From Pseudomonas fluorescens (GTDB lineage: Bacteria; Pseudomonadota; Gammaproteobacteria; Pseudomonadales; Pseudomonadaceae): DNA of 64,000 nt. The stretch's first letter is position 1, and each line of letters begins with the position of its first letter. The position numbers and the translations under genes are program-made. Location: NCBI RefSeq assembly GCF_018614655.1, contig NZ_JAGGOG010000002.1, forward strand, positions 150,228 to 214,227, given 5' to 3'. The notes below the pieces were generated by a model. It did no database searches. It was not told the DNA's origin and saw only the letters and a list, made by a program, of their open reading frames with translations. Below are positions 50,012-59,783 of this stretch, in pieces.

Positions 50012-50446
50012 ATGAAGCCTCAACTGATCGCCGCCGCGGAACTCGACCGTCTCGAGACTTGGCAGAAGTACTCAAGCCATATGTGCGGCGGCTGCGTGTC
50101 CAGCTGCTGCACCCTGCCGGTCGAGGTGAAGATCAAGGACCTGATCCGGATTGGCATCGTCGATGAGTTCGAGCGTGGTGATCCGCCGAAGAACATCGCC
50201 AAGCGGTTGCAGAAGGAAGGCATCGTCGAGCGCTTCAACTCAAAATCCGAGATCTTCACCCTGCAGCGCATGAGCAACAACGATTGCCTGTACCTGGATC
50301 GTAAGACCCGTTTCTGCACTATTTATGACAAGCGCCCGGATACTTGCCGCAATCACCCCAAGATCGGGCCGCGCCCAGGGTATTGCGCGTACAAGCCGAA
50401 AGAAGTGGTACGCGAGACTAATTTCCGGACGCTCGATAAGTTCTGA
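50012..50446 (+). CDS. YkgJ family cysteine-cluster protein
   Basis: Small cytosolic protein (144 aa) with conserved cysteines: MCGGCVSSCC near residue 24, then CLYLD, FCTIYDKRPDTCRNHP and GYC. Such spacing is typical of the YkgJ/UPF0153 family, thought to bind a Zn or Fe-S cluster. Function unknown. The start MKPQLIAAAELDRLETW at 50012 gives the family length; the ribosome site (GGAA) is weak, and a 13-residue longer reading is possible from 49973. Confidence 0.85.
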   Translation: MKPQLIAAAELDRLETWQKYSSHMCGGCVSSCCTLPVEVKIKDLIRIGIVDEFERGDPPKNIAKRLQKEGIVERFNSKSEIFTLQRMSNNDCLYLDRKTRFCTIYDKRPDTCRNHPKIGPRPGYCAYKPKEVVRETNFRTLDKF

Positions 50447-50469
50447 GTTTGTTGTTGCCTGAACCACCG

Positions 50470-50556
50470 CCTTCGCGAGCAAGCCCGCTCCCACCTTTGA
50501 CCGCGTTCATCCTGAAGGAACACGGTCAAAGGTGGGAGCGGGCTTGCTCGCGAAGG
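50470..50556. repeat. REP palindrome between YkgJ gene and typA
   Basis: CCTTCGCGAGCAAGCCCGCTCCCACCTTTGACCG and its inverted copy with a short spacer. The two genes converge here. Confidence 0.85.
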
Positions 50557-50591
50557 GGCCGGCAAAGTCACCGCACAAACCCCAGACAAAC

Positions 50592-50629
50592 AAAAACGCC
50601 CCCGACCTTGCGGTCGGGGGCGTTTTTTT
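50592..50629. terminator. Bidirectional intrinsic terminator, typA and YkgJ gene
   Basis: Arms AACGCCCCCGACC and GGTCGGGGGCGTT around a 4-base loop, with A-rich sequence on the left and TTTTTTT on the right. It can therefore end the plus-strand gene and, on the other strand, typA whose stop is at 50648. Confidence 0.85.
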
Positions 50630-50647
50630 GTCAGCTAACTAAGAGAC

Positions 50648-52468
50648 TTAGTTACCGGACTTCTTCGCAGCGCGGGTACGCTCGCTTTCGCCCAGGATCT
50701 TCTTACGAAGACGGATGGACTTAGGAGTGACTTCGCACAATTCGTCTTCTTGAACGAATTCCAGAGCCTGCTCCAGCGTGAAGCGGATAGGCGGAACCAA
50801 AGCGATGGTTTCGTCTTTACCCGAAGCACGCATGTTGTCGAGCTTCTTGCCTTTGGTTGGGTTGACGCCCAGGTCGTTGTCGCGGCTGTTGATGCCGACG
50901 ATTTGACCTTCGTACACGTCTTCACCGTGACCCAGGAACAGTTTGCCGCGAGCTTGCAGGGTTTCCAGCGAGTAAGTCAGAGCCTTACCGGTAGCAACCG
51001 AAACCAGCACGCCGTTCTGACGGCCGGACATGTCGCCGGACTTCATCACGTCGTAACGGTCGAAGATCGAGGTCAGGATGCCTGCACCGGAGGTCAGGGT
51101 CAGGAACTCGTTACGGAAACCGATCAAGCCACGTGCCGGGATGTTGTACTCAAGGCGCACACGGCCCTTGCCATCCGGAACCATGTTGGTCAGGTCGCCT
51201 TTACGGATACCGATCTGTTCCATGATCGAACCTTGCGATTCTTCTGGCAGGTCGATGGTCACGTTTTCGTACGGTTCGTGCTTCACGCCGTCAACCATAC
51301 GGATGATCACTTCCGGACGACCAACACCCATTTCGAAGCCTTCGCGACGCATGGTTTCGATCAGTACCGAGAGGTGCAGCTCACCACGGCCGGAGACTTT
51401 GAACTTGTCAGCGGTGTCGCCTTCTTCAACGCGCAGGGCAACGTTGTAGAGCAGTTCTTTGTCCAGACGCTCTTTGATGTTACGGCTGGTGACGAACTTG
51501 CCTTCACGGCCGCAGAACGGCGAGTCGTTAACCTGGAAGGTCATCGAAACGGTTGGTTCATCAACAGTCAGCGGCTTCATCGCTTCAACGTTCTGTGGGT
51601 CGCACAGAGTGTCGGAGATGAACAGCGACTCGAAGCCGCTGATGCAGACGATGTCGCCGGCAGCTGCTTCTTCAACGTCTACACGGTGCAGACCGTGGTG
51701 ACCCATCAGCTTCAGGATACGGCCGTTGCGGCGCTTGCCATCAGCATCGATCGCAACAACCTGGGTGTTAGGCTTGACGCGACCACGAGCGATACGGCCA
51801 ACGCCGATAATGCCCAGGAAGCTGTTGTAGTCCAGTGCGGAGATTTGCATCTGGAACGGACCATCGCGGTCGACTTTCGGCGCAGGTACGTTGTCGACGA
51901 TCGACTGGTACAGCGGGGTCATGTCTTCAGCCATGTCGGTGTGTTCCAGACCGGCAATACCGTTCAGGGCCGAGGCGTAGACGACTTTGAAGTCCAGCTG
52001 TTCTTCGGTAGCACCCAGGTTGTCGAACAGGTCGAAGATCTGGTCCAGAACCCAGTCCGGACGCGCGCCTGGACGGTCAACCTTGTTGATGACCACGATT
52101 GGACGCAGGCCGGCTTCGAAAGCCTTCTTGGTCACGAAACGGGTTTGCGGCATAGGGCCGTCTTGAGCGTCAACCAGCAGCAGAACGGAGTCAACCATCG
52201 ACATTACACGTTCAACTTCGCCGCCGAAGTCGGCGTGGCCCGGGGTGTCCACGATGTTGATGTGGTAGCCGTTCCAGTTGATGGCGGTGTTTTTCGCCAG
52301 AATGGTAATACCGCGCTCTTTCTCCTGGTCGTTGGAGTCCATCACGCGCTCGTCGTTGAGCTCGTTGCGCTCCAGGGTGCCGGATTGACGCAAGAGTTTG
52401 TCTACCAGGGTGGTCTTACCATGGTCAACGTGAGCAATGATGGCGATGTTGCGTAGATTTTCGATCAC
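50648..52468 (-). CDS. typA: Ribosome-associated GTPase TypA/BipA
   Basis: Translational GTPase of the EF-G/LepA class (606 aa), important for ribosome assembly and stress or cold growth. The G motifs are [23 protein letters not shown] and [17 protein letters not shown]-like domains III and V and the TypA-specific C-terminal domain ([26 protein letters not shown]) follow. The start is GTG at 52468 ([13 protein letters not shown]). It lies downstream of thiI on the same strand, 139 bases apart. Confidence 0.96.
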   Translation of the reverse strand: MIENLRNIAIIAHVDHGKTTLVDKLLRQSGTLERNELNDERVMDSNDQEKERGITILAKNTAINWNGYHINIVDTPGHADFGGEVERVMSMVDSVLLLVDAQDGPMPQTRFVTKKAFEAGLRPIVVINKVDRPGARPDWVLDQIFDLFDNLGATEEQLDFKVVYASALNGIAGLEHTDMAEDMTPLYQSIVDNVPAPKVDRDGPFQMQISALDYNSFLGIIGVGRIARGRVKPNTQVVAIDADGKRRNGRILKLMGHHGLHRVDVEEAAAGDIVCISGFESLFISDTLCDPQNVEAMKPLTVDEPTVSMTFQVNDSPFCGREGKFVTSRNIKERLDKELLYNVALRVEEGDTADKFKVSGRGELHLSVLIETMRREGFEMGVGRPEVIIRMVDGVKHEPYENVTIDLPEESQGSIMEQIGIRKGDLTNMVPDGKGRVRLEYNIPARGLIGFRNEFLTLTSGAGILTSIFDRYDVMKSGDMSGRQNGVLVSVATGKALTYSLETLQARGKLFLGHGEDVYEGQIVGINSRDNDLGVNPTKGKKLDNMRASGKDETIALVPPIRFTLEQALEFVQEDELCEVTPKSIRLRKKILGESERTRAAKKSGN

Positions 52469-52607
52469 TTGTGTATCTCGATCAGAGGATTCGGTGTGCT
52501 GACAGGTCGTGGCAGCGATTAACAGTAGAGTCAGGCCTTGCCGTTACAGCTTGACGGCAGAGTCGGGGGGCCGGTGACGCAGGCCACAGGCAAACAGCCC
52601 CGGGCTC

Positions 52608-54062
52608 TTAGCTCGGTCGATAAACGCGCACATTGGCATGCCCCTCACTGAGCAAATGGTGGGCATGCAGGCGACTCATCACGCCTTTGTCGCAATACAA
52701 CAGGTACTGACGGCTGTCATCCAGTTCCTTGAAACGTGCGTTCAATGCATAGAACGGCAACGTTTGTACGTCGATGCCAGCAATGTCCAGCGGCTCATCT
52801 TCAGTGGCATCCGGGTGACGGATGTCGATGACGATTTGGCCGGCCAGCGCCTCACTGACTTCTTCGATCTGCAAATCCTGGCCCAGTTCGTCGATCACGC
52901 GATCGATTGGCACCAGTTTGGCGTTCTCGAGCGCACGCTCCAGAATCGCCATGTCGAACTGTTGTTCTTCGTACTCCACGCGGTGACGCTTGGCGTGGGT
53001 CTTGGGGTTCACCGAGATGACCCCGCAGTATTCAGGCATGTGCTTGGCGAAGTCGGCGGTGCCGATCTCGGTCGCCAGGTCGATGATGTCCTGTTTGTGA
53101 CTGGCGATCAGCGGGCGCAATACCAGCTTCTCGGTCACACAGTCGATCAACGACAGGTTCGGCAGCGTCTGGCTGGACACCTGGGAAATCGCTTCACCGG
53201 TAACCAGCGCCTCGATCTGCAGTCGATCGGCAATCCGGGACGCAGCGCGCAACATCATACGCTTCAATACTACGCCCATATGACTGTTATCGACTTTGCC
53301 GAGAATTTCTCCCAGGACTTCCTCGAACGGTACGCTGACAAACAGCACCCGCTGGGAGCTGCCGTACTTCTTCCAGATATAGTGCGCAACTTCCATCACG
53401 CCCAATTCGTGTGCACGCCCGCCCAGGTTAAAGAAGCAGAAGTGGCTCATCAGCCCGCGGCGCATGATCTGGTAGGCCGCCACGGTGGAATCGAAACCAC
53501 CGGACATCAACACCAGGGTCTGTTCCAGGGCACCCAGTGGGTAGCCGCCGATGCTGTTGTGCTGGCTGTGAATCACAAACAACCGTTGGTCGCGAATTTC
53601 CATCCGCACTTCGATTTGCGGCTCTTTCAGGGAAATCCCGGCGGCGCCGCACTCGCGACGCAGCTTGCTGCCGACGTATTTTTCGACATCCATGGAGCTG
53701 AACGGGTGCTTGCCGGCACGCTTGCAGCGCACAGAAAAGATCTTGCCTTCGAGCTCGGCGCCGAAGTGCTGTTTGCACTTCTCGGTGATGTCGTCGAAGT
53801 CCCCCAGCGGGTACTCGTCAACCTGCAGGAAATGCGCGATGCCCGGCATGCAGCTCAGGCGTTCGGTCATGTCCTTCAAGGCTTTGGGGTCGGTAATGCG
53901 GGTTTCCAACTCGAGATTGTCCCACACGCCGTTCACCACCACAGCCGGGTCCAGATCGCGGAGCACGGCACGGATGTTCTTGGCCAATTGACGGATGAAA
54001 CGCATCCGTACCGGTCGGCTCTTGATGGTGATCTCGGGGAAGACTTTAACGATTAATTTCAT
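52608..54062 (-). CDS. thiI: tRNA 4-thiouridine synthase / thiamine sulfur carrier enzyme ThiI
   Basis: Makes 4-thiouridine at tRNA position 8 and serves thiamine synthesis in species with the long form (484 aa). THUMP-type N terminus ([19 protein letters not shown]), the PP-loop [18 protein letters not shown] near residue 180, and a C-terminal rhodanese domain with the active Cys in [15 protein letters not shown]. The length matches the gamma-proteobacterial fused form. An open frame extends to 54125, but the family start is at 54062. The ribosome site is weak. Confidence 0.95.
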   Translation of the reverse strand: MKLIVKVFPEITIKSRPVRMRFIRQLAKNIRAVLRDLDPAVVVNGVWDNLELETRITDPKALKDMTERLSCMPGIAHFLQVDEYPLGDFDDITEKCKQHFGAELEGKIFSVRCKRAGKHPFSSMDVEKYVGSKLRRECGAAGISLKEPQIEVRMEIRDQRLFVIHSQHNSIGGYPLGALEQTLVLMSGGFDSTVAAYQIMRRGLMSHFCFFNLGGRAHELGVMEVAHYIWKKYGSSQRVLFVSVPFEEVLGEILGKVDNSHMGVVLKRMMLRAASRIADRLQIEALVTGEAISQVSSQTLPNLSLIDCVTEKLVLRPLIASHKQDIIDLATEIGTADFAKHMPEYCGVISVNPKTHAKRHRVEYEEQQFDMAILERALENAKLVPIDRVIDELGQDLQIEEVSEALAGQIVIDIRHPDATEDEPLDIAGIDVQTLPFYALNARFKELDDSRQYLLYCDKGVMSRLHAHHLLSEGHANVRVYRPS

Positions 54063-54158
54063 GGAAACAGCGCGCACAGGGCCAGCCGAAAAAGGGGGGC
54101 GCGGATTATAGCGGAAATAGCTCAAGGTTTAACCAGTTAATATACAAACGGCTTTGCG

Positions 54159-54175
54159 CGCACTAAAACGGGGCA
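54159..54175. promoter_or_regulatory. NtrC binding site upstream of glnA (distal)
   Basis: CGCACTAAAACGGGGCA fits 10 of 12 fixed positions of TGCACY-N5-RGTGCA. It lies ~105 bases before the -24 element of the glnA promoter. Confidence 0.6.
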
Positions 54176-54229
54176 TTTGAGGTTTTTAACGCTACATTGC
54201 AGTGCGCAATTTGTACCGTTTTAACGGAT

Positions 54230-54246
54230 TGCACCTTTATAGGGGC
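54230..54246. promoter_or_regulatory. Possible NtrC binding site upstream of glnA (proximal)
   Basis: TGCACCTTTATAGGGGC: perfect left half-site, right half only partly kept (9 of 12 fixed positions). It is ~50 bases before the -24 element. Confidence 0.4.
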
Positions 54247-54278
54247 CATTTTGAGGCAAAAAGGCCATGTTGGCGCAC

Positions 54279-54294
54279 TGGCATGCAATTTGCT
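54279..54294 (+). promoter_or_regulatory. Sigma-54 promoter of glnA
   Basis: TGGCATGCAATTTGCT matches the RpoN consensus TGGCACG-N4-TTGCT with one mismatch. GG and GC have the correct 10-base spacing. The predicted start near 54306 leaves a ~90-base leader before the glnA ATG. Confidence 0.8.
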
Positions 54295-54396
54295 CCCTTG
54301 TGAGGCAGGTTGCCTTGGTCGAGTATTCGCGCCGGCATCACCCACATTCTAAGGGCTAACTCCACTACCCCAGCCCGAAGCCACCCGGAGGACACT

Positions 54397-55803
54397 ATGT
54401 CGAAGTCGGTTCAACTCATCAAAGATCATGACGTCAAATGGATTGATCTGCGCTTCACGGACACCAAAGGCACTCAGCACCACGTGACCATGCCGGCTCG
54501 CGACGCGCTGGATGATGCTTTCTTCGAAGAAGGCAAAATGTTCGACGGCTCCTCCATCGCCGGCTGGAAAGGCATTGAAGCTTCCGACATGATCCTGATG
54601 CCGGACGACAGCACCGCCGTGCTCGACCCATTCACCGAAGACCCAACGCTGATCATCGTCTGTGACGTGATCGAGCCGTCGACCATGCAAGGCTACGACC
54701 GTGACCCACGTGCGATCGCCAAGCGTGCCGAGGAATACCTGAAGTCCACCGGTATCGGCGACACCGTATTCGTAGGCCCGGAGCCTGAGTTCTTCATCTT
54801 CGACCAAGTGAAGTTCAAGTCCGACATCTCCGGTTCCATGTTCAAAATCTACTCCGAACAAGGTTCGTGGATGTCCGACCAGGACATCGAAGGCGGCAAC
54901 AAAGGCCACCGTCCAGGTATCAAAGGCGGCTACTTCCCGGTTCCTCCGTTCGACCACGACCACGAAATCCGTACCTCCATGTGCAACGCCATGGAAGAAA
55001 TGGGCCTGGTCATCGAAGTTCACCACCACGAAGTGGCGACTGCCGGCCAGAACGAAATCGGTGTGAAGTTCAACACCCTGGTAGCCAAGGCTGACGAAGT
55101 CCAGACCCTGAAGTACTGCGTACACAACGTGGCTGATGCCTACGGCCGTACCGCTACCTTCATGCCTAAGCCGCTGTACGGCGATAACGGTTCGGGTATG
55201 CACGTTCACCTGTCCATCGCCAAAGATGGCAAGAACACCTTCGCTGGCGAAGGTTATGCCGGCCTGTCCGACACCGCCCTGTACTTCATCGGCGGCATCA
55301 TCAAGCACGGTAAGGCCCTGAACGGCTTCACCAACCCGTCGACCAACTCCTACAAGCGTCTGGTCCCAGGTTTCGAAGCTCCGGTAATGCTGGCCTACTC
55401 GGCTCGCAACCGTTCCGCTTCGATCCGTATTCCTTACGTGTCCAGCCCTCGCGCTCGCCGTATCGAAGCACGCTTCCCGGATCCGGCTGCCAACCCGTAC
55501 CTGGCTTTCGCGGCCCTGGTAATGGCCGGTCTGGACGGTATCCAGAACAAGATCCACCCAGGCGACGCCGCCGACAAAAACTTGTATGACCTGCCGCCTG
55601 AAGAGGCCAAAGAGATCCCACAAGTGTGCGGCAGCCTGAAAGAAGCCCTGGAAGAGCTGGACAAGGGCCGTGCGTTCCTGACCAAAGGCGGCGTGTTCAG
55701 CGACGACTTTATCGATGCCTACATCGCCCTGAAAAGCGAAGAAGAAATCAAGGTCCGCACCTTCGTACACCCACTGGAATATGAGCTGTACTACAGCTGC
55801 TGA
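54397..55803 (+). CDS. glnA: Glutamine synthetase type I
   Basis: Makes glutamine from glutamate and ammonia (468 aa, dodecameric GSI-beta). It starts [22 protein letters not shown], with CGGAGGA upstream. Visible motifs are [11 protein letters not shown], the metal region [20 protein letters not shown], the [16 protein letters not shown]-binding part and the adenylylation site NLYDLPPEE (Tyr near residue 397), so activity should be controlled by GlnE. Transcription is controlled by NtrC and RpoN sites seen upstream. Confidence 0.97.
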   Translation: MSKSVQLIKDHDVKWIDLRFTDTKGTQHHVTMPARDALDDAFFEEGKMFDGSSIAGWKGIEASDMILMPDDSTAVLDPFTEDPTLIIVCDVIEPSTMQGYDRDPRAIAKRAEEYLKSTGIGDTVFVGPEPEFFIFDQVKFKSDISGSMFKIYSEQGSWMSDQDIEGGNKGHRPGIKGGYFPVPPFDHDHEIRTSMCNAMEEMGLVIEVHHHEVATAGQNEIGVKFNTLVAKADEVQTLKYCVHNVADAYGRTATFMPKPLYGDNGSGMHVHLSIAKDGKNTFAGEGYAGLSDTALYFIGGIIKHGKALNGFTNPSTNSYKRLVPGFEAPVMLAYSARNRSASIRIPYVSSPRARRIEARFPDPAANPYLAFAALVMAGLDGIQNKIHPGDAADKNLYDLPPEEAKEIPQVCGSLKEALEELDKGRAFLTKGGVFSDDFIDAYIALKSEEEIKVRTFVHPLEYELYYSC

Positions 55804-55835
55804 TCCGGTAGCGCTGCTTGACGTAGCGTGACGAG

Positions 55836-55864
55836 AAAGACCTCCTTCGGGAGGTCTTTTTTTT
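55836..55864 (+). terminator. Intrinsic terminator of glnA
   Basis: AAAGACCTCC-TTCG-GGAGGTCTTT followed by a T run, 33 bases after the glnA stop. Tight UUCG-type tetraloop. Confidence 0.92.
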
Positions 55865-55874
55865 GCCTGGATTT

Positions 55875-55987
55875 TGTAGGAGCGAGGGGGACGCCTAGTT
55901 CTTGCTCGTGAAAACTTGAATACGCTGCATTTCTTCAACATTTACGCGTTATCGTTAACGGCCTTCGCGAGCAAGCTCGCTCCTACA
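55875..55987. repeat. REP palindrome before the chorismate mutase gene, TGTAGGAGCGAG variant
   Basis: The left part TGTAGGAGCGAGGGGGACGCC and right part TTCGCGAGCAAGCTCGCTCCTACA are imperfect inverted copies. The right arm ends 12 bases before the likely TTG start, so it lies in the leader of that gene. Confidence 0.7.
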
Positions 55988-55999
55988 GGGGGATCTCCT

Positions 56000-56536
56000 T
56001 TGAAATTTCGATTCGTGTTTGTCTTGATGTTAGTCAGCGCCAGTACATCCGCCGCGCCGCCCACCCTCGCCCCGCTGCTCAACAGCATCGCCGAACGCCT
56101 GGCGATTGCCGACCAGGTAGCTTTGAGCAAATGGGACAGCCACAAACCTGTCGAAGACCGGGCCAGGGAGCAAGACGTGATTGCCAGCGTGGTCGCTCAG
56201 GCGCCAACGTACGCACTGGCAGCGGCGGCGGCCGAGCAATTTTTCTCGGCACAGATCGAAGCGAATAAATTGGTGCAGTACGCCCACCTGTCCGACTGGC
56301 AACTGCAAGGCAAGGCGCCCGATGACCCGCGCCCTGATTTGGTCGGGACCATTCGCCCGCAACTGGACCAGTTGCAAAAGCGCCTGCTGCAACAGCTCGC
56401 GGATTTCACCCCGGAACGCACCAACCCGCAGTGCCCGCAATGGCTGGCCCAGGCGAATCACAAACCTCTAAACGACCCGCTGCGCCAACTGGCAATGACC
56501 CGCGCCACGGCCGAGCTGTGTATCTACAAGAACTGA
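56000..56536 (+). CDS. Periplasmic chorismate mutase, AroQ-gamma type
   Basis: Secreted chorismate mutase (178 aa) converting chorismate to prephenate. The signal peptide is MKFRFVFVLMLVSASTSA. The helical core follows the *AroQ pattern: ERLAIADQVALSKWDSHKPVEDRAREQDVI (Arg, Lys, Asp of the active site), QIEANKLVQYAHLSDW and a C-terminal Cys pair (CPQWLAQA...ELCIY). I chose TTG at 56000 because GGGGGA lies just upstream and it gives a complete signal peptide; no ATG does. Exported chorismate mutases are known in P. aeruginosa and mycobacteria; their physiological role is unclear. Confidence 0.82.
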   Translation: MKFRFVFVLMLVSASTSAAPPTLAPLLNSIAERLAIADQVALSKWDSHKPVEDRAREQDVIASVVAQAPTYALAAAAAEQFFSAQIEANKLVQYAHLSDWQLQGKAPDDPRPDLVGTIRPQLDQLQKRLLQQLADFTPERTNPQCPQWLAQANHKPLNDPLRQLAMTRATAELCIYKN

Positions 56537-56551
56537 AGCCGCTGAAAATCT

Positions 56552-56670
56552 TGTAGCCGCTGCCGAGGCACGAGGCTGCGATGGGCTTGATGCGGCATTC
56601 CGACGTAGCAGCCCCAAGGCGGCGGTCCTGCGGACACGCATCGCAGCCTCGTACCTCGGCAGCGGCTACA
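56552..56670. repeat. Inverted repeat, TGTAGCCGCTGCCGAGGCACGAGGCTGCGATG family
   Basis: Arms TGTAGCCGCTGCCGAGGCACGAGG and complement (56552 and 56670 ends), same family as 27262-27366. It lies directly after the chorismate mutase stop and may act as its end structure. The 392-base gap to ntrB holds this repeat, an NtrC site, a 25-base dyad (56814-56838) and a sigma-54 candidate. Confidence 0.82.
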
Positions 56671-56712
56671 GGGAACGATCGTCGAGCAGTTCCTGAACAG
56701 ACTTTGCAAAAC

Positions 56713-56741
56713 CGCACTATATTGGTGCAACACCTTGCACC
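56713..56741. promoter_or_regulatory. NtrC binding region upstream of ntrB
   Basis: CGCACTATATTGGTGCA (56713-56729) fits 11 of 12 fixed positions of the NtrC consensus. It overlaps GGTGCA-ACACCT-TGCACC (56724-56741), which offers further half-sites. It lies ~130 bases before the candidate sigma-54 promoter, an enhancer-like distance, and implies autoregulation of ntrBC. Confidence 0.65.
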
Positions 56742-56813
56742 CTTTCCACTAACCCAGCCCATTTTGGTTCGAAACTTCCCGCCCAAGCTGGCAGAACGCC
56801 ACAGTTTCGCGCC

Positions 56814-56838
56814 TTAAACCCCTATTTCAGGGCTTTAA
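56814..56838. other. 25-base dyad in the ntrB leader region
   Basis: TTAAACCCCT-ATTTC-AGGGCTTTAA is a near-perfect dyad between the NtrC site and the sigma-54 candidate. It could be an operator or a weak hairpin. Confidence 0.35.
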
Positions 56839-56856
56839 CGCTTCTTTTCGGAGCCT

Positions 56857-56872
56857 TGGTTTGGTTTTTGCA
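56857..56872 (+). promoter_or_regulatory. Candidate sigma-54 promoter of ntrBC
   Basis: TGGTTTGGTTTTTGCA keeps GG and TTGCA at correct spacing, with T replacing C and A at positions 4 and 5. The predicted start is near 56884, 45 bases before ntrB. Weaker than the glnA and small-RNA promoters. Confidence 0.5.
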
Positions 56873-56928
56873 TTTTCCTTGTATCAGCGCGCGCCTCAAG
56901 CCTGCGCCTTGCTCCAAAAGAGGTCCTA

Positions 56929-58014
56929 ATGACCATCAGCGACGCACTGCACCGTTTGCTACTCGACAACCTGACCACCGCGACCATCCTGCTCAACGAC
57001 GAACTGCGCCTTGAGTACATGAACCCCGCGGCAGAGATGCTGCTGGCCATCAGCGGTCAGCGCAGCCATGGGCAATTCATCAGCGAACTGTTCACCGAGT
57101 CCGCCGAGGCCTTGAGTTCCTTGCGTCAAGCCGTGGAGCAGGCACACCCGTTCACCAAGCGCGAAGCGATGCTCACGGCCCTCACCGGCCAGACCCTCAC
57201 CGTCGACTACGCTGTGACCCCAATCCTGAGCCACGGTGCCACGCTGCTCTTGCTGGAAGTCCATCCCCGTGACCGTCTACTGCGGATCACCAAGGAAGAG
57301 GCGCAACTGTCCAAGCAGGAAACCAGCAAGATGCTGGTACGCGGCCTGGCCCATGAGATCAAGAACCCGCTGGGCGGAATTCGCGGCGCGGCGCAGTTGC
57401 TGGCCCGCGAGCTGCCGGACGAAAACCTCAAGGACTACACCAACGTCATCATCGAAGAAGCCGACCGCCTGCGTAACCTGGTAGACCGTATGCTCGGCTC
57501 CAACAAGCTACCGTCGCTGGCGATGACCAACGTCCATGAAGTGCTGGAGCGCGTTTGCCACCTGGTTGAAGCCGAAAGCCAGGGCTGCATCACTCTGGTG
57601 CGTGACTACGACCCCAGCATTCCCGACGTGTTGATCGACCGCGAACAAATGATTCAAGCGGTGCTCAACATCGTGCGCAACGCCATGCAGGCCATCAGCA
57701 GCCAGAACGAGCTGCGCCTGGGCCGCATCAGCCTGCGCACCCGTGCCTTGCGCCAGTTCACCATTGGCCATGTGCGCCATCGGCTGGTGACCAAGGTCGA
57801 GATCATCGACAACGGCCCGGGCATCCCCGCCGAACTGCAGGAAACCATCTTCTTCCCCATGGTCAGCGGCCGCCCGGACGGTACCGGGCTGGGCCTGGCC
57901 ATTACCCAGAACATCATCAGCCAGCACCAGGGCTTGATCGAATGTGAAAGCCATCCTGGCCACACCACCTTCTCGATCTTTCTGCCACTGGAACAAGGAG
58001 CCCCATCGACATGA
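56929..58014 (+). CDS. glnL: Nitrogen regulation sensor kinase NtrB (GlnL)
   Basis: Cytosolic histidine kinase/phosphatase of the nitrogen two-component system (361 aa). An N-terminal PAS domain (about residues 5-120) is followed by the phosphoacceptor in GLAHEIKNPLGGIRGAAQLL (His near residue 142) and an ATPase domain with IVRNAMQAI, DNGPGIP and GTGLGLAI. There are no membrane helices, as expected; PII protein controls it. The ATG at 56929 has AAGAGG upstream. Overlaps ntrC by four bases. Confidence 0.96.
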   Translation: MTISDALHRLLLDNLTTATILLNDELRLEYMNPAAEMLLAISGQRSHGQFISELFTESAEALSSLRQAVEQAHPFTKREAMLTALTGQTLTVDYAVTPILSHGATLLLLEVHPRDRLLRITKEEAQLSKQETSKMLVRGLAHEIKNPLGGIRGAAQLLARELPDENLKDYTNVIIEEADRLRNLVDRMLGSNKLPSLAMTNVHEVLERVCHLVEAESQGCITLVRDYDPSIPDVLIDREQMIQAVLNIVRNAMQAISSQNELRLGRISLRTRALRQFTIGHVRHRLVTKVEIIDNGPGIPAELQETIFFPMVSGRPDGTGLGLAITQNIISQHQGLIECESHPGHTTFSIFLPLEQGAPST

Positions 58015-59447
58015 GCCGTAGTGAAACTGTCTGGATCGTCGATGACGACCGTTCTATCCGCTGGGTCCTGGAGAAAGCCTTGCAACAGGAAGGCATGACC
58101 ACCCAAAGCTTCGACAGCGCCGACGGGGTGATGAGCCGTCTGGCCCGCCAGCAGCCCGACGTGATCATCTCGGACATCCGCATGCCCGGCGCCAGTGGCC
58201 TGGACTTGCTGGCGCGGATTCGCGAGCAGCACCCGCGCCTGCCAGTGATCATCATGACGGCGCACTCGGACCTGGACAGCGCTGTCGCGTCCTATCAGGG
58301 CGGTGCCTTTGAGTACTTGCCCAAGCCATTCGATGTCGACGAAGCCGTGGCGCTGGTCAAGCGTGCCAACCAGCACGCCCAGGAACAGCAGAACCAGGAA
58401 GCGCCGCCGACCCTGACCCGCACCCCGGAAATCATCGGTGAAGCGCCGGCGATGCAGGAAGTGTTTCGCGCTATCGGGCGCTTGAGCCATTCCAACATCA
58501 CCGTGCTGATCAACGGCGAATCGGGCACCGGTAAAGAGTTGGTGGCCCACGCCCTGCACCGTCACAGCCCACGGGCGGCGTCGCCGTTCATCGCCTTGAA
58601 CATGGCAGCGATTCCAAAGGACTTGATGGAGTCCGAACTGTTCGGCCATGAAAAAGGTGCGTTCACCGGTGCGGCCAACCTGCGCCGTGGCCGTTTTGAA
58701 CAGGCCGATGGCGGCACGCTCTTTCTCGATGAAATCGGCGACATGCCGGCGGATACTCAGACGCGCCTGCTGCGGGTATTGGCGGACGGCGAGTTTTACC
58801 GGGTCGGCGGGCATACGCCGGTCAAGGTTGATGTGCGGATCATCGCCGCCACCCATCAGAACCTGGAAACCCTGGTGCATGCCGGGAAATTCCGCGAAGA
58901 CTTGTTCCACCGCCTGAATGTGATCCGCATCCACATTCCACGGATGTCGGACCGCCGTGAAGACATCCCGACCCTGGCCCGCCACTTCCTCAGCCGCGCC
59001 GCGCAAGAGTTGGCCGTTGAGCCGAAGCTGCTGAAAAGCGAAACCGAGGAATACCTGAAGAACCTGCCGTGGCCGGGCAACGTGCGCCAGCTGGAAAATA
59101 CCTGCCGCTGGATCACGGTGATGGCGTCCGGGCGCGAGGTGCACATCAGCGACCTGCCACCGGAGCTGCTGAGCCTGCCTCAGGATTCGGCCCCGGTGAC
59201 CAACTGGGAACAGGCGCTGCGCCAGTGGGCTGATCAGGCGTTGGCCCGTGGCCAGTCGAACCTGCTGGACAGTGCCGTGCCGGCCTTCGAGCGGATCATG
59301 ATTGAAACCGCCCTCAAGCACACCGCCGGTCGCCGCCGCGATGCCGCCGTGCTGCTGGGCTGGGGCCGCAACACCTTGACCCGCAAGATCAAGGAGCTGG
59401 GGATGAAGGTTGACGGTGGGGATGATGACGAGAGCGATGAGGGCTGA
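58011..59447 (+). CDS. glnG: Nitrogen response regulator NtrC (GlnG)
   Basis: Sigma-54 enhancer-binding activator (478 aa). The receiver domain has [11 protein letters not shown] and the phospho-Asp in IISDIRMPG near residue 55. The AAA+ domain has Walker [15 protein letters not shown], the sigma-54 contact loop GAFTGA and [17 protein letters not shown]. The C-terminal Fis-type helix-turn-helix is [24 protein letters not shown]. Its likely targets nearby are glnA, ntrB itself, the small RNA downstream and hutU. Confidence 0.97.
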   Translation: MSRSETVWIVDDDRSIRWVLEKALQQEGMTTQSFDSADGVMSRLARQQPDVIISDIRMPGASGLDLLARIREQHPRLPVIIMTAHSDLDSAVASYQGGAFEYLPKPFDVDEAVALVKRANQHAQEQQNQEAPPTLTRTPEIIGEAPAMQEVFRAIGRLSHSNITVLINGESGTGKELVAHALHRHSPRAASPFIALNMAAIPKDLMESELFGHEKGAFTGAANLRRGRFEQADGGTLFLDEIGDMPADTQTRLLRVLADGEFYRVGGHTPVKVDVRIIAATHQNLETLVHAGKFREDLFHRLNVIRIHIPRMSDRREDIPTLARHFLSRAAQELAVEPKLLKSETEEYLKNLPWPGNVRQLENTCRWITVMASGREVHISDLPPELLSLPQDSAPVTNWEQALRQWADQALARGQSNLLDSAVPAFERIMIETALKHTAGRRRDAAVLLGWGRNTLTRKIKELGMKVDGGDDDESDEG

Positions 59448-59466
59448 TCGCCGCCCTCCATTCCAC

Positions 59467-59610
59467 TGAAGATCTAAATGTGGGAGCGGCGGTGCGACGA
59501 TTCGACTTGCTCGCGAATTCGATGTGTCAGTCAATATATCTGGTGACTGATGCACCGCATTCGCGAGCAAGTCGAATCGTCGCACCGCCGCTCCCACATT
59601 TAGATCTTCA
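59467..59610. repeat. 144-base palindrome with 52-base perfect arms after ntrC
   Basis: The arms 59467-59518 and 59559-59610 are exact inverted copies, reading TGAAGATCTAAATGTGGGAG onward through GCGGTGCGACGATTCGACTTGCTCGCGAAT. The inner 40 bases hold a further TCAGTCA/TGACTGA pair. Same subfamily as the repeat at 34990. It starts 19 bases after the ntrC stop and ends 15 bases before an NtrC site. Confidence 0.9.
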
Positions 59611-59625
59611 AAAGGCTTGAGACCG

Positions 59626-59642
59626 TGCACCGCTTCAATGCA
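59626..59642. promoter_or_regulatory. NtrC binding site upstream of the small RNA
   Basis: TGCACCGCTTCAATGCA fits 11 of 12 fixed positions of TGCACY-N5-RGTGCA. It lies ~158 bases before the -24 element at 59784, suitable for activation by DNA looping. Confidence 0.65.
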
Positions 59643-59720
59643 CCACGAACCGGCATCGCGCACTTATCCAAAGCCTGAAACACCCGCCTTGCGTAAGAAA
59701 CACCCCACGCCAGAAACACC

Positions 59721-59743
59721 AAAGCCCCGTAATCCGGGGCTTT
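59721..59743 (+). terminator. Hairpin terminator between ntrC and the small RNA
   Basis: AAAGCCCCG-TAATC-CGGGGCTTT, a perfect hairpin followed by GCGCTTT and, later, a T-rich stretch. It probably ends ntrBC transcripts before the separate small-RNA promoter. Confidence 0.6.
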
Positions 59744-59783
59744 GCGCTTTCTGCACAAGTTTTTTTGCACAGCCCCGCAACTC

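Noticed and set aside
50750..52456. Long plus-strand frame of 568 codons opposite typA
   Set aside because: Fully antisense to a highly conserved gene, with an unnatural Val/His-rich composition typical of shadow frames.
54349..55941. Long open frame on the minus strand across glnA (530 codons)
   Set aside because: It is the shadow of glnA in a GC-rich genome: no ribosome site, no family resemblance, and it runs through the glnA terminator.
57654..59663. 669-codon minus-strand frame across ntrB and ntrC
   Set aside because: Shadow of two recognised genes; it also crosses the palindrome at 59467 without any domain.
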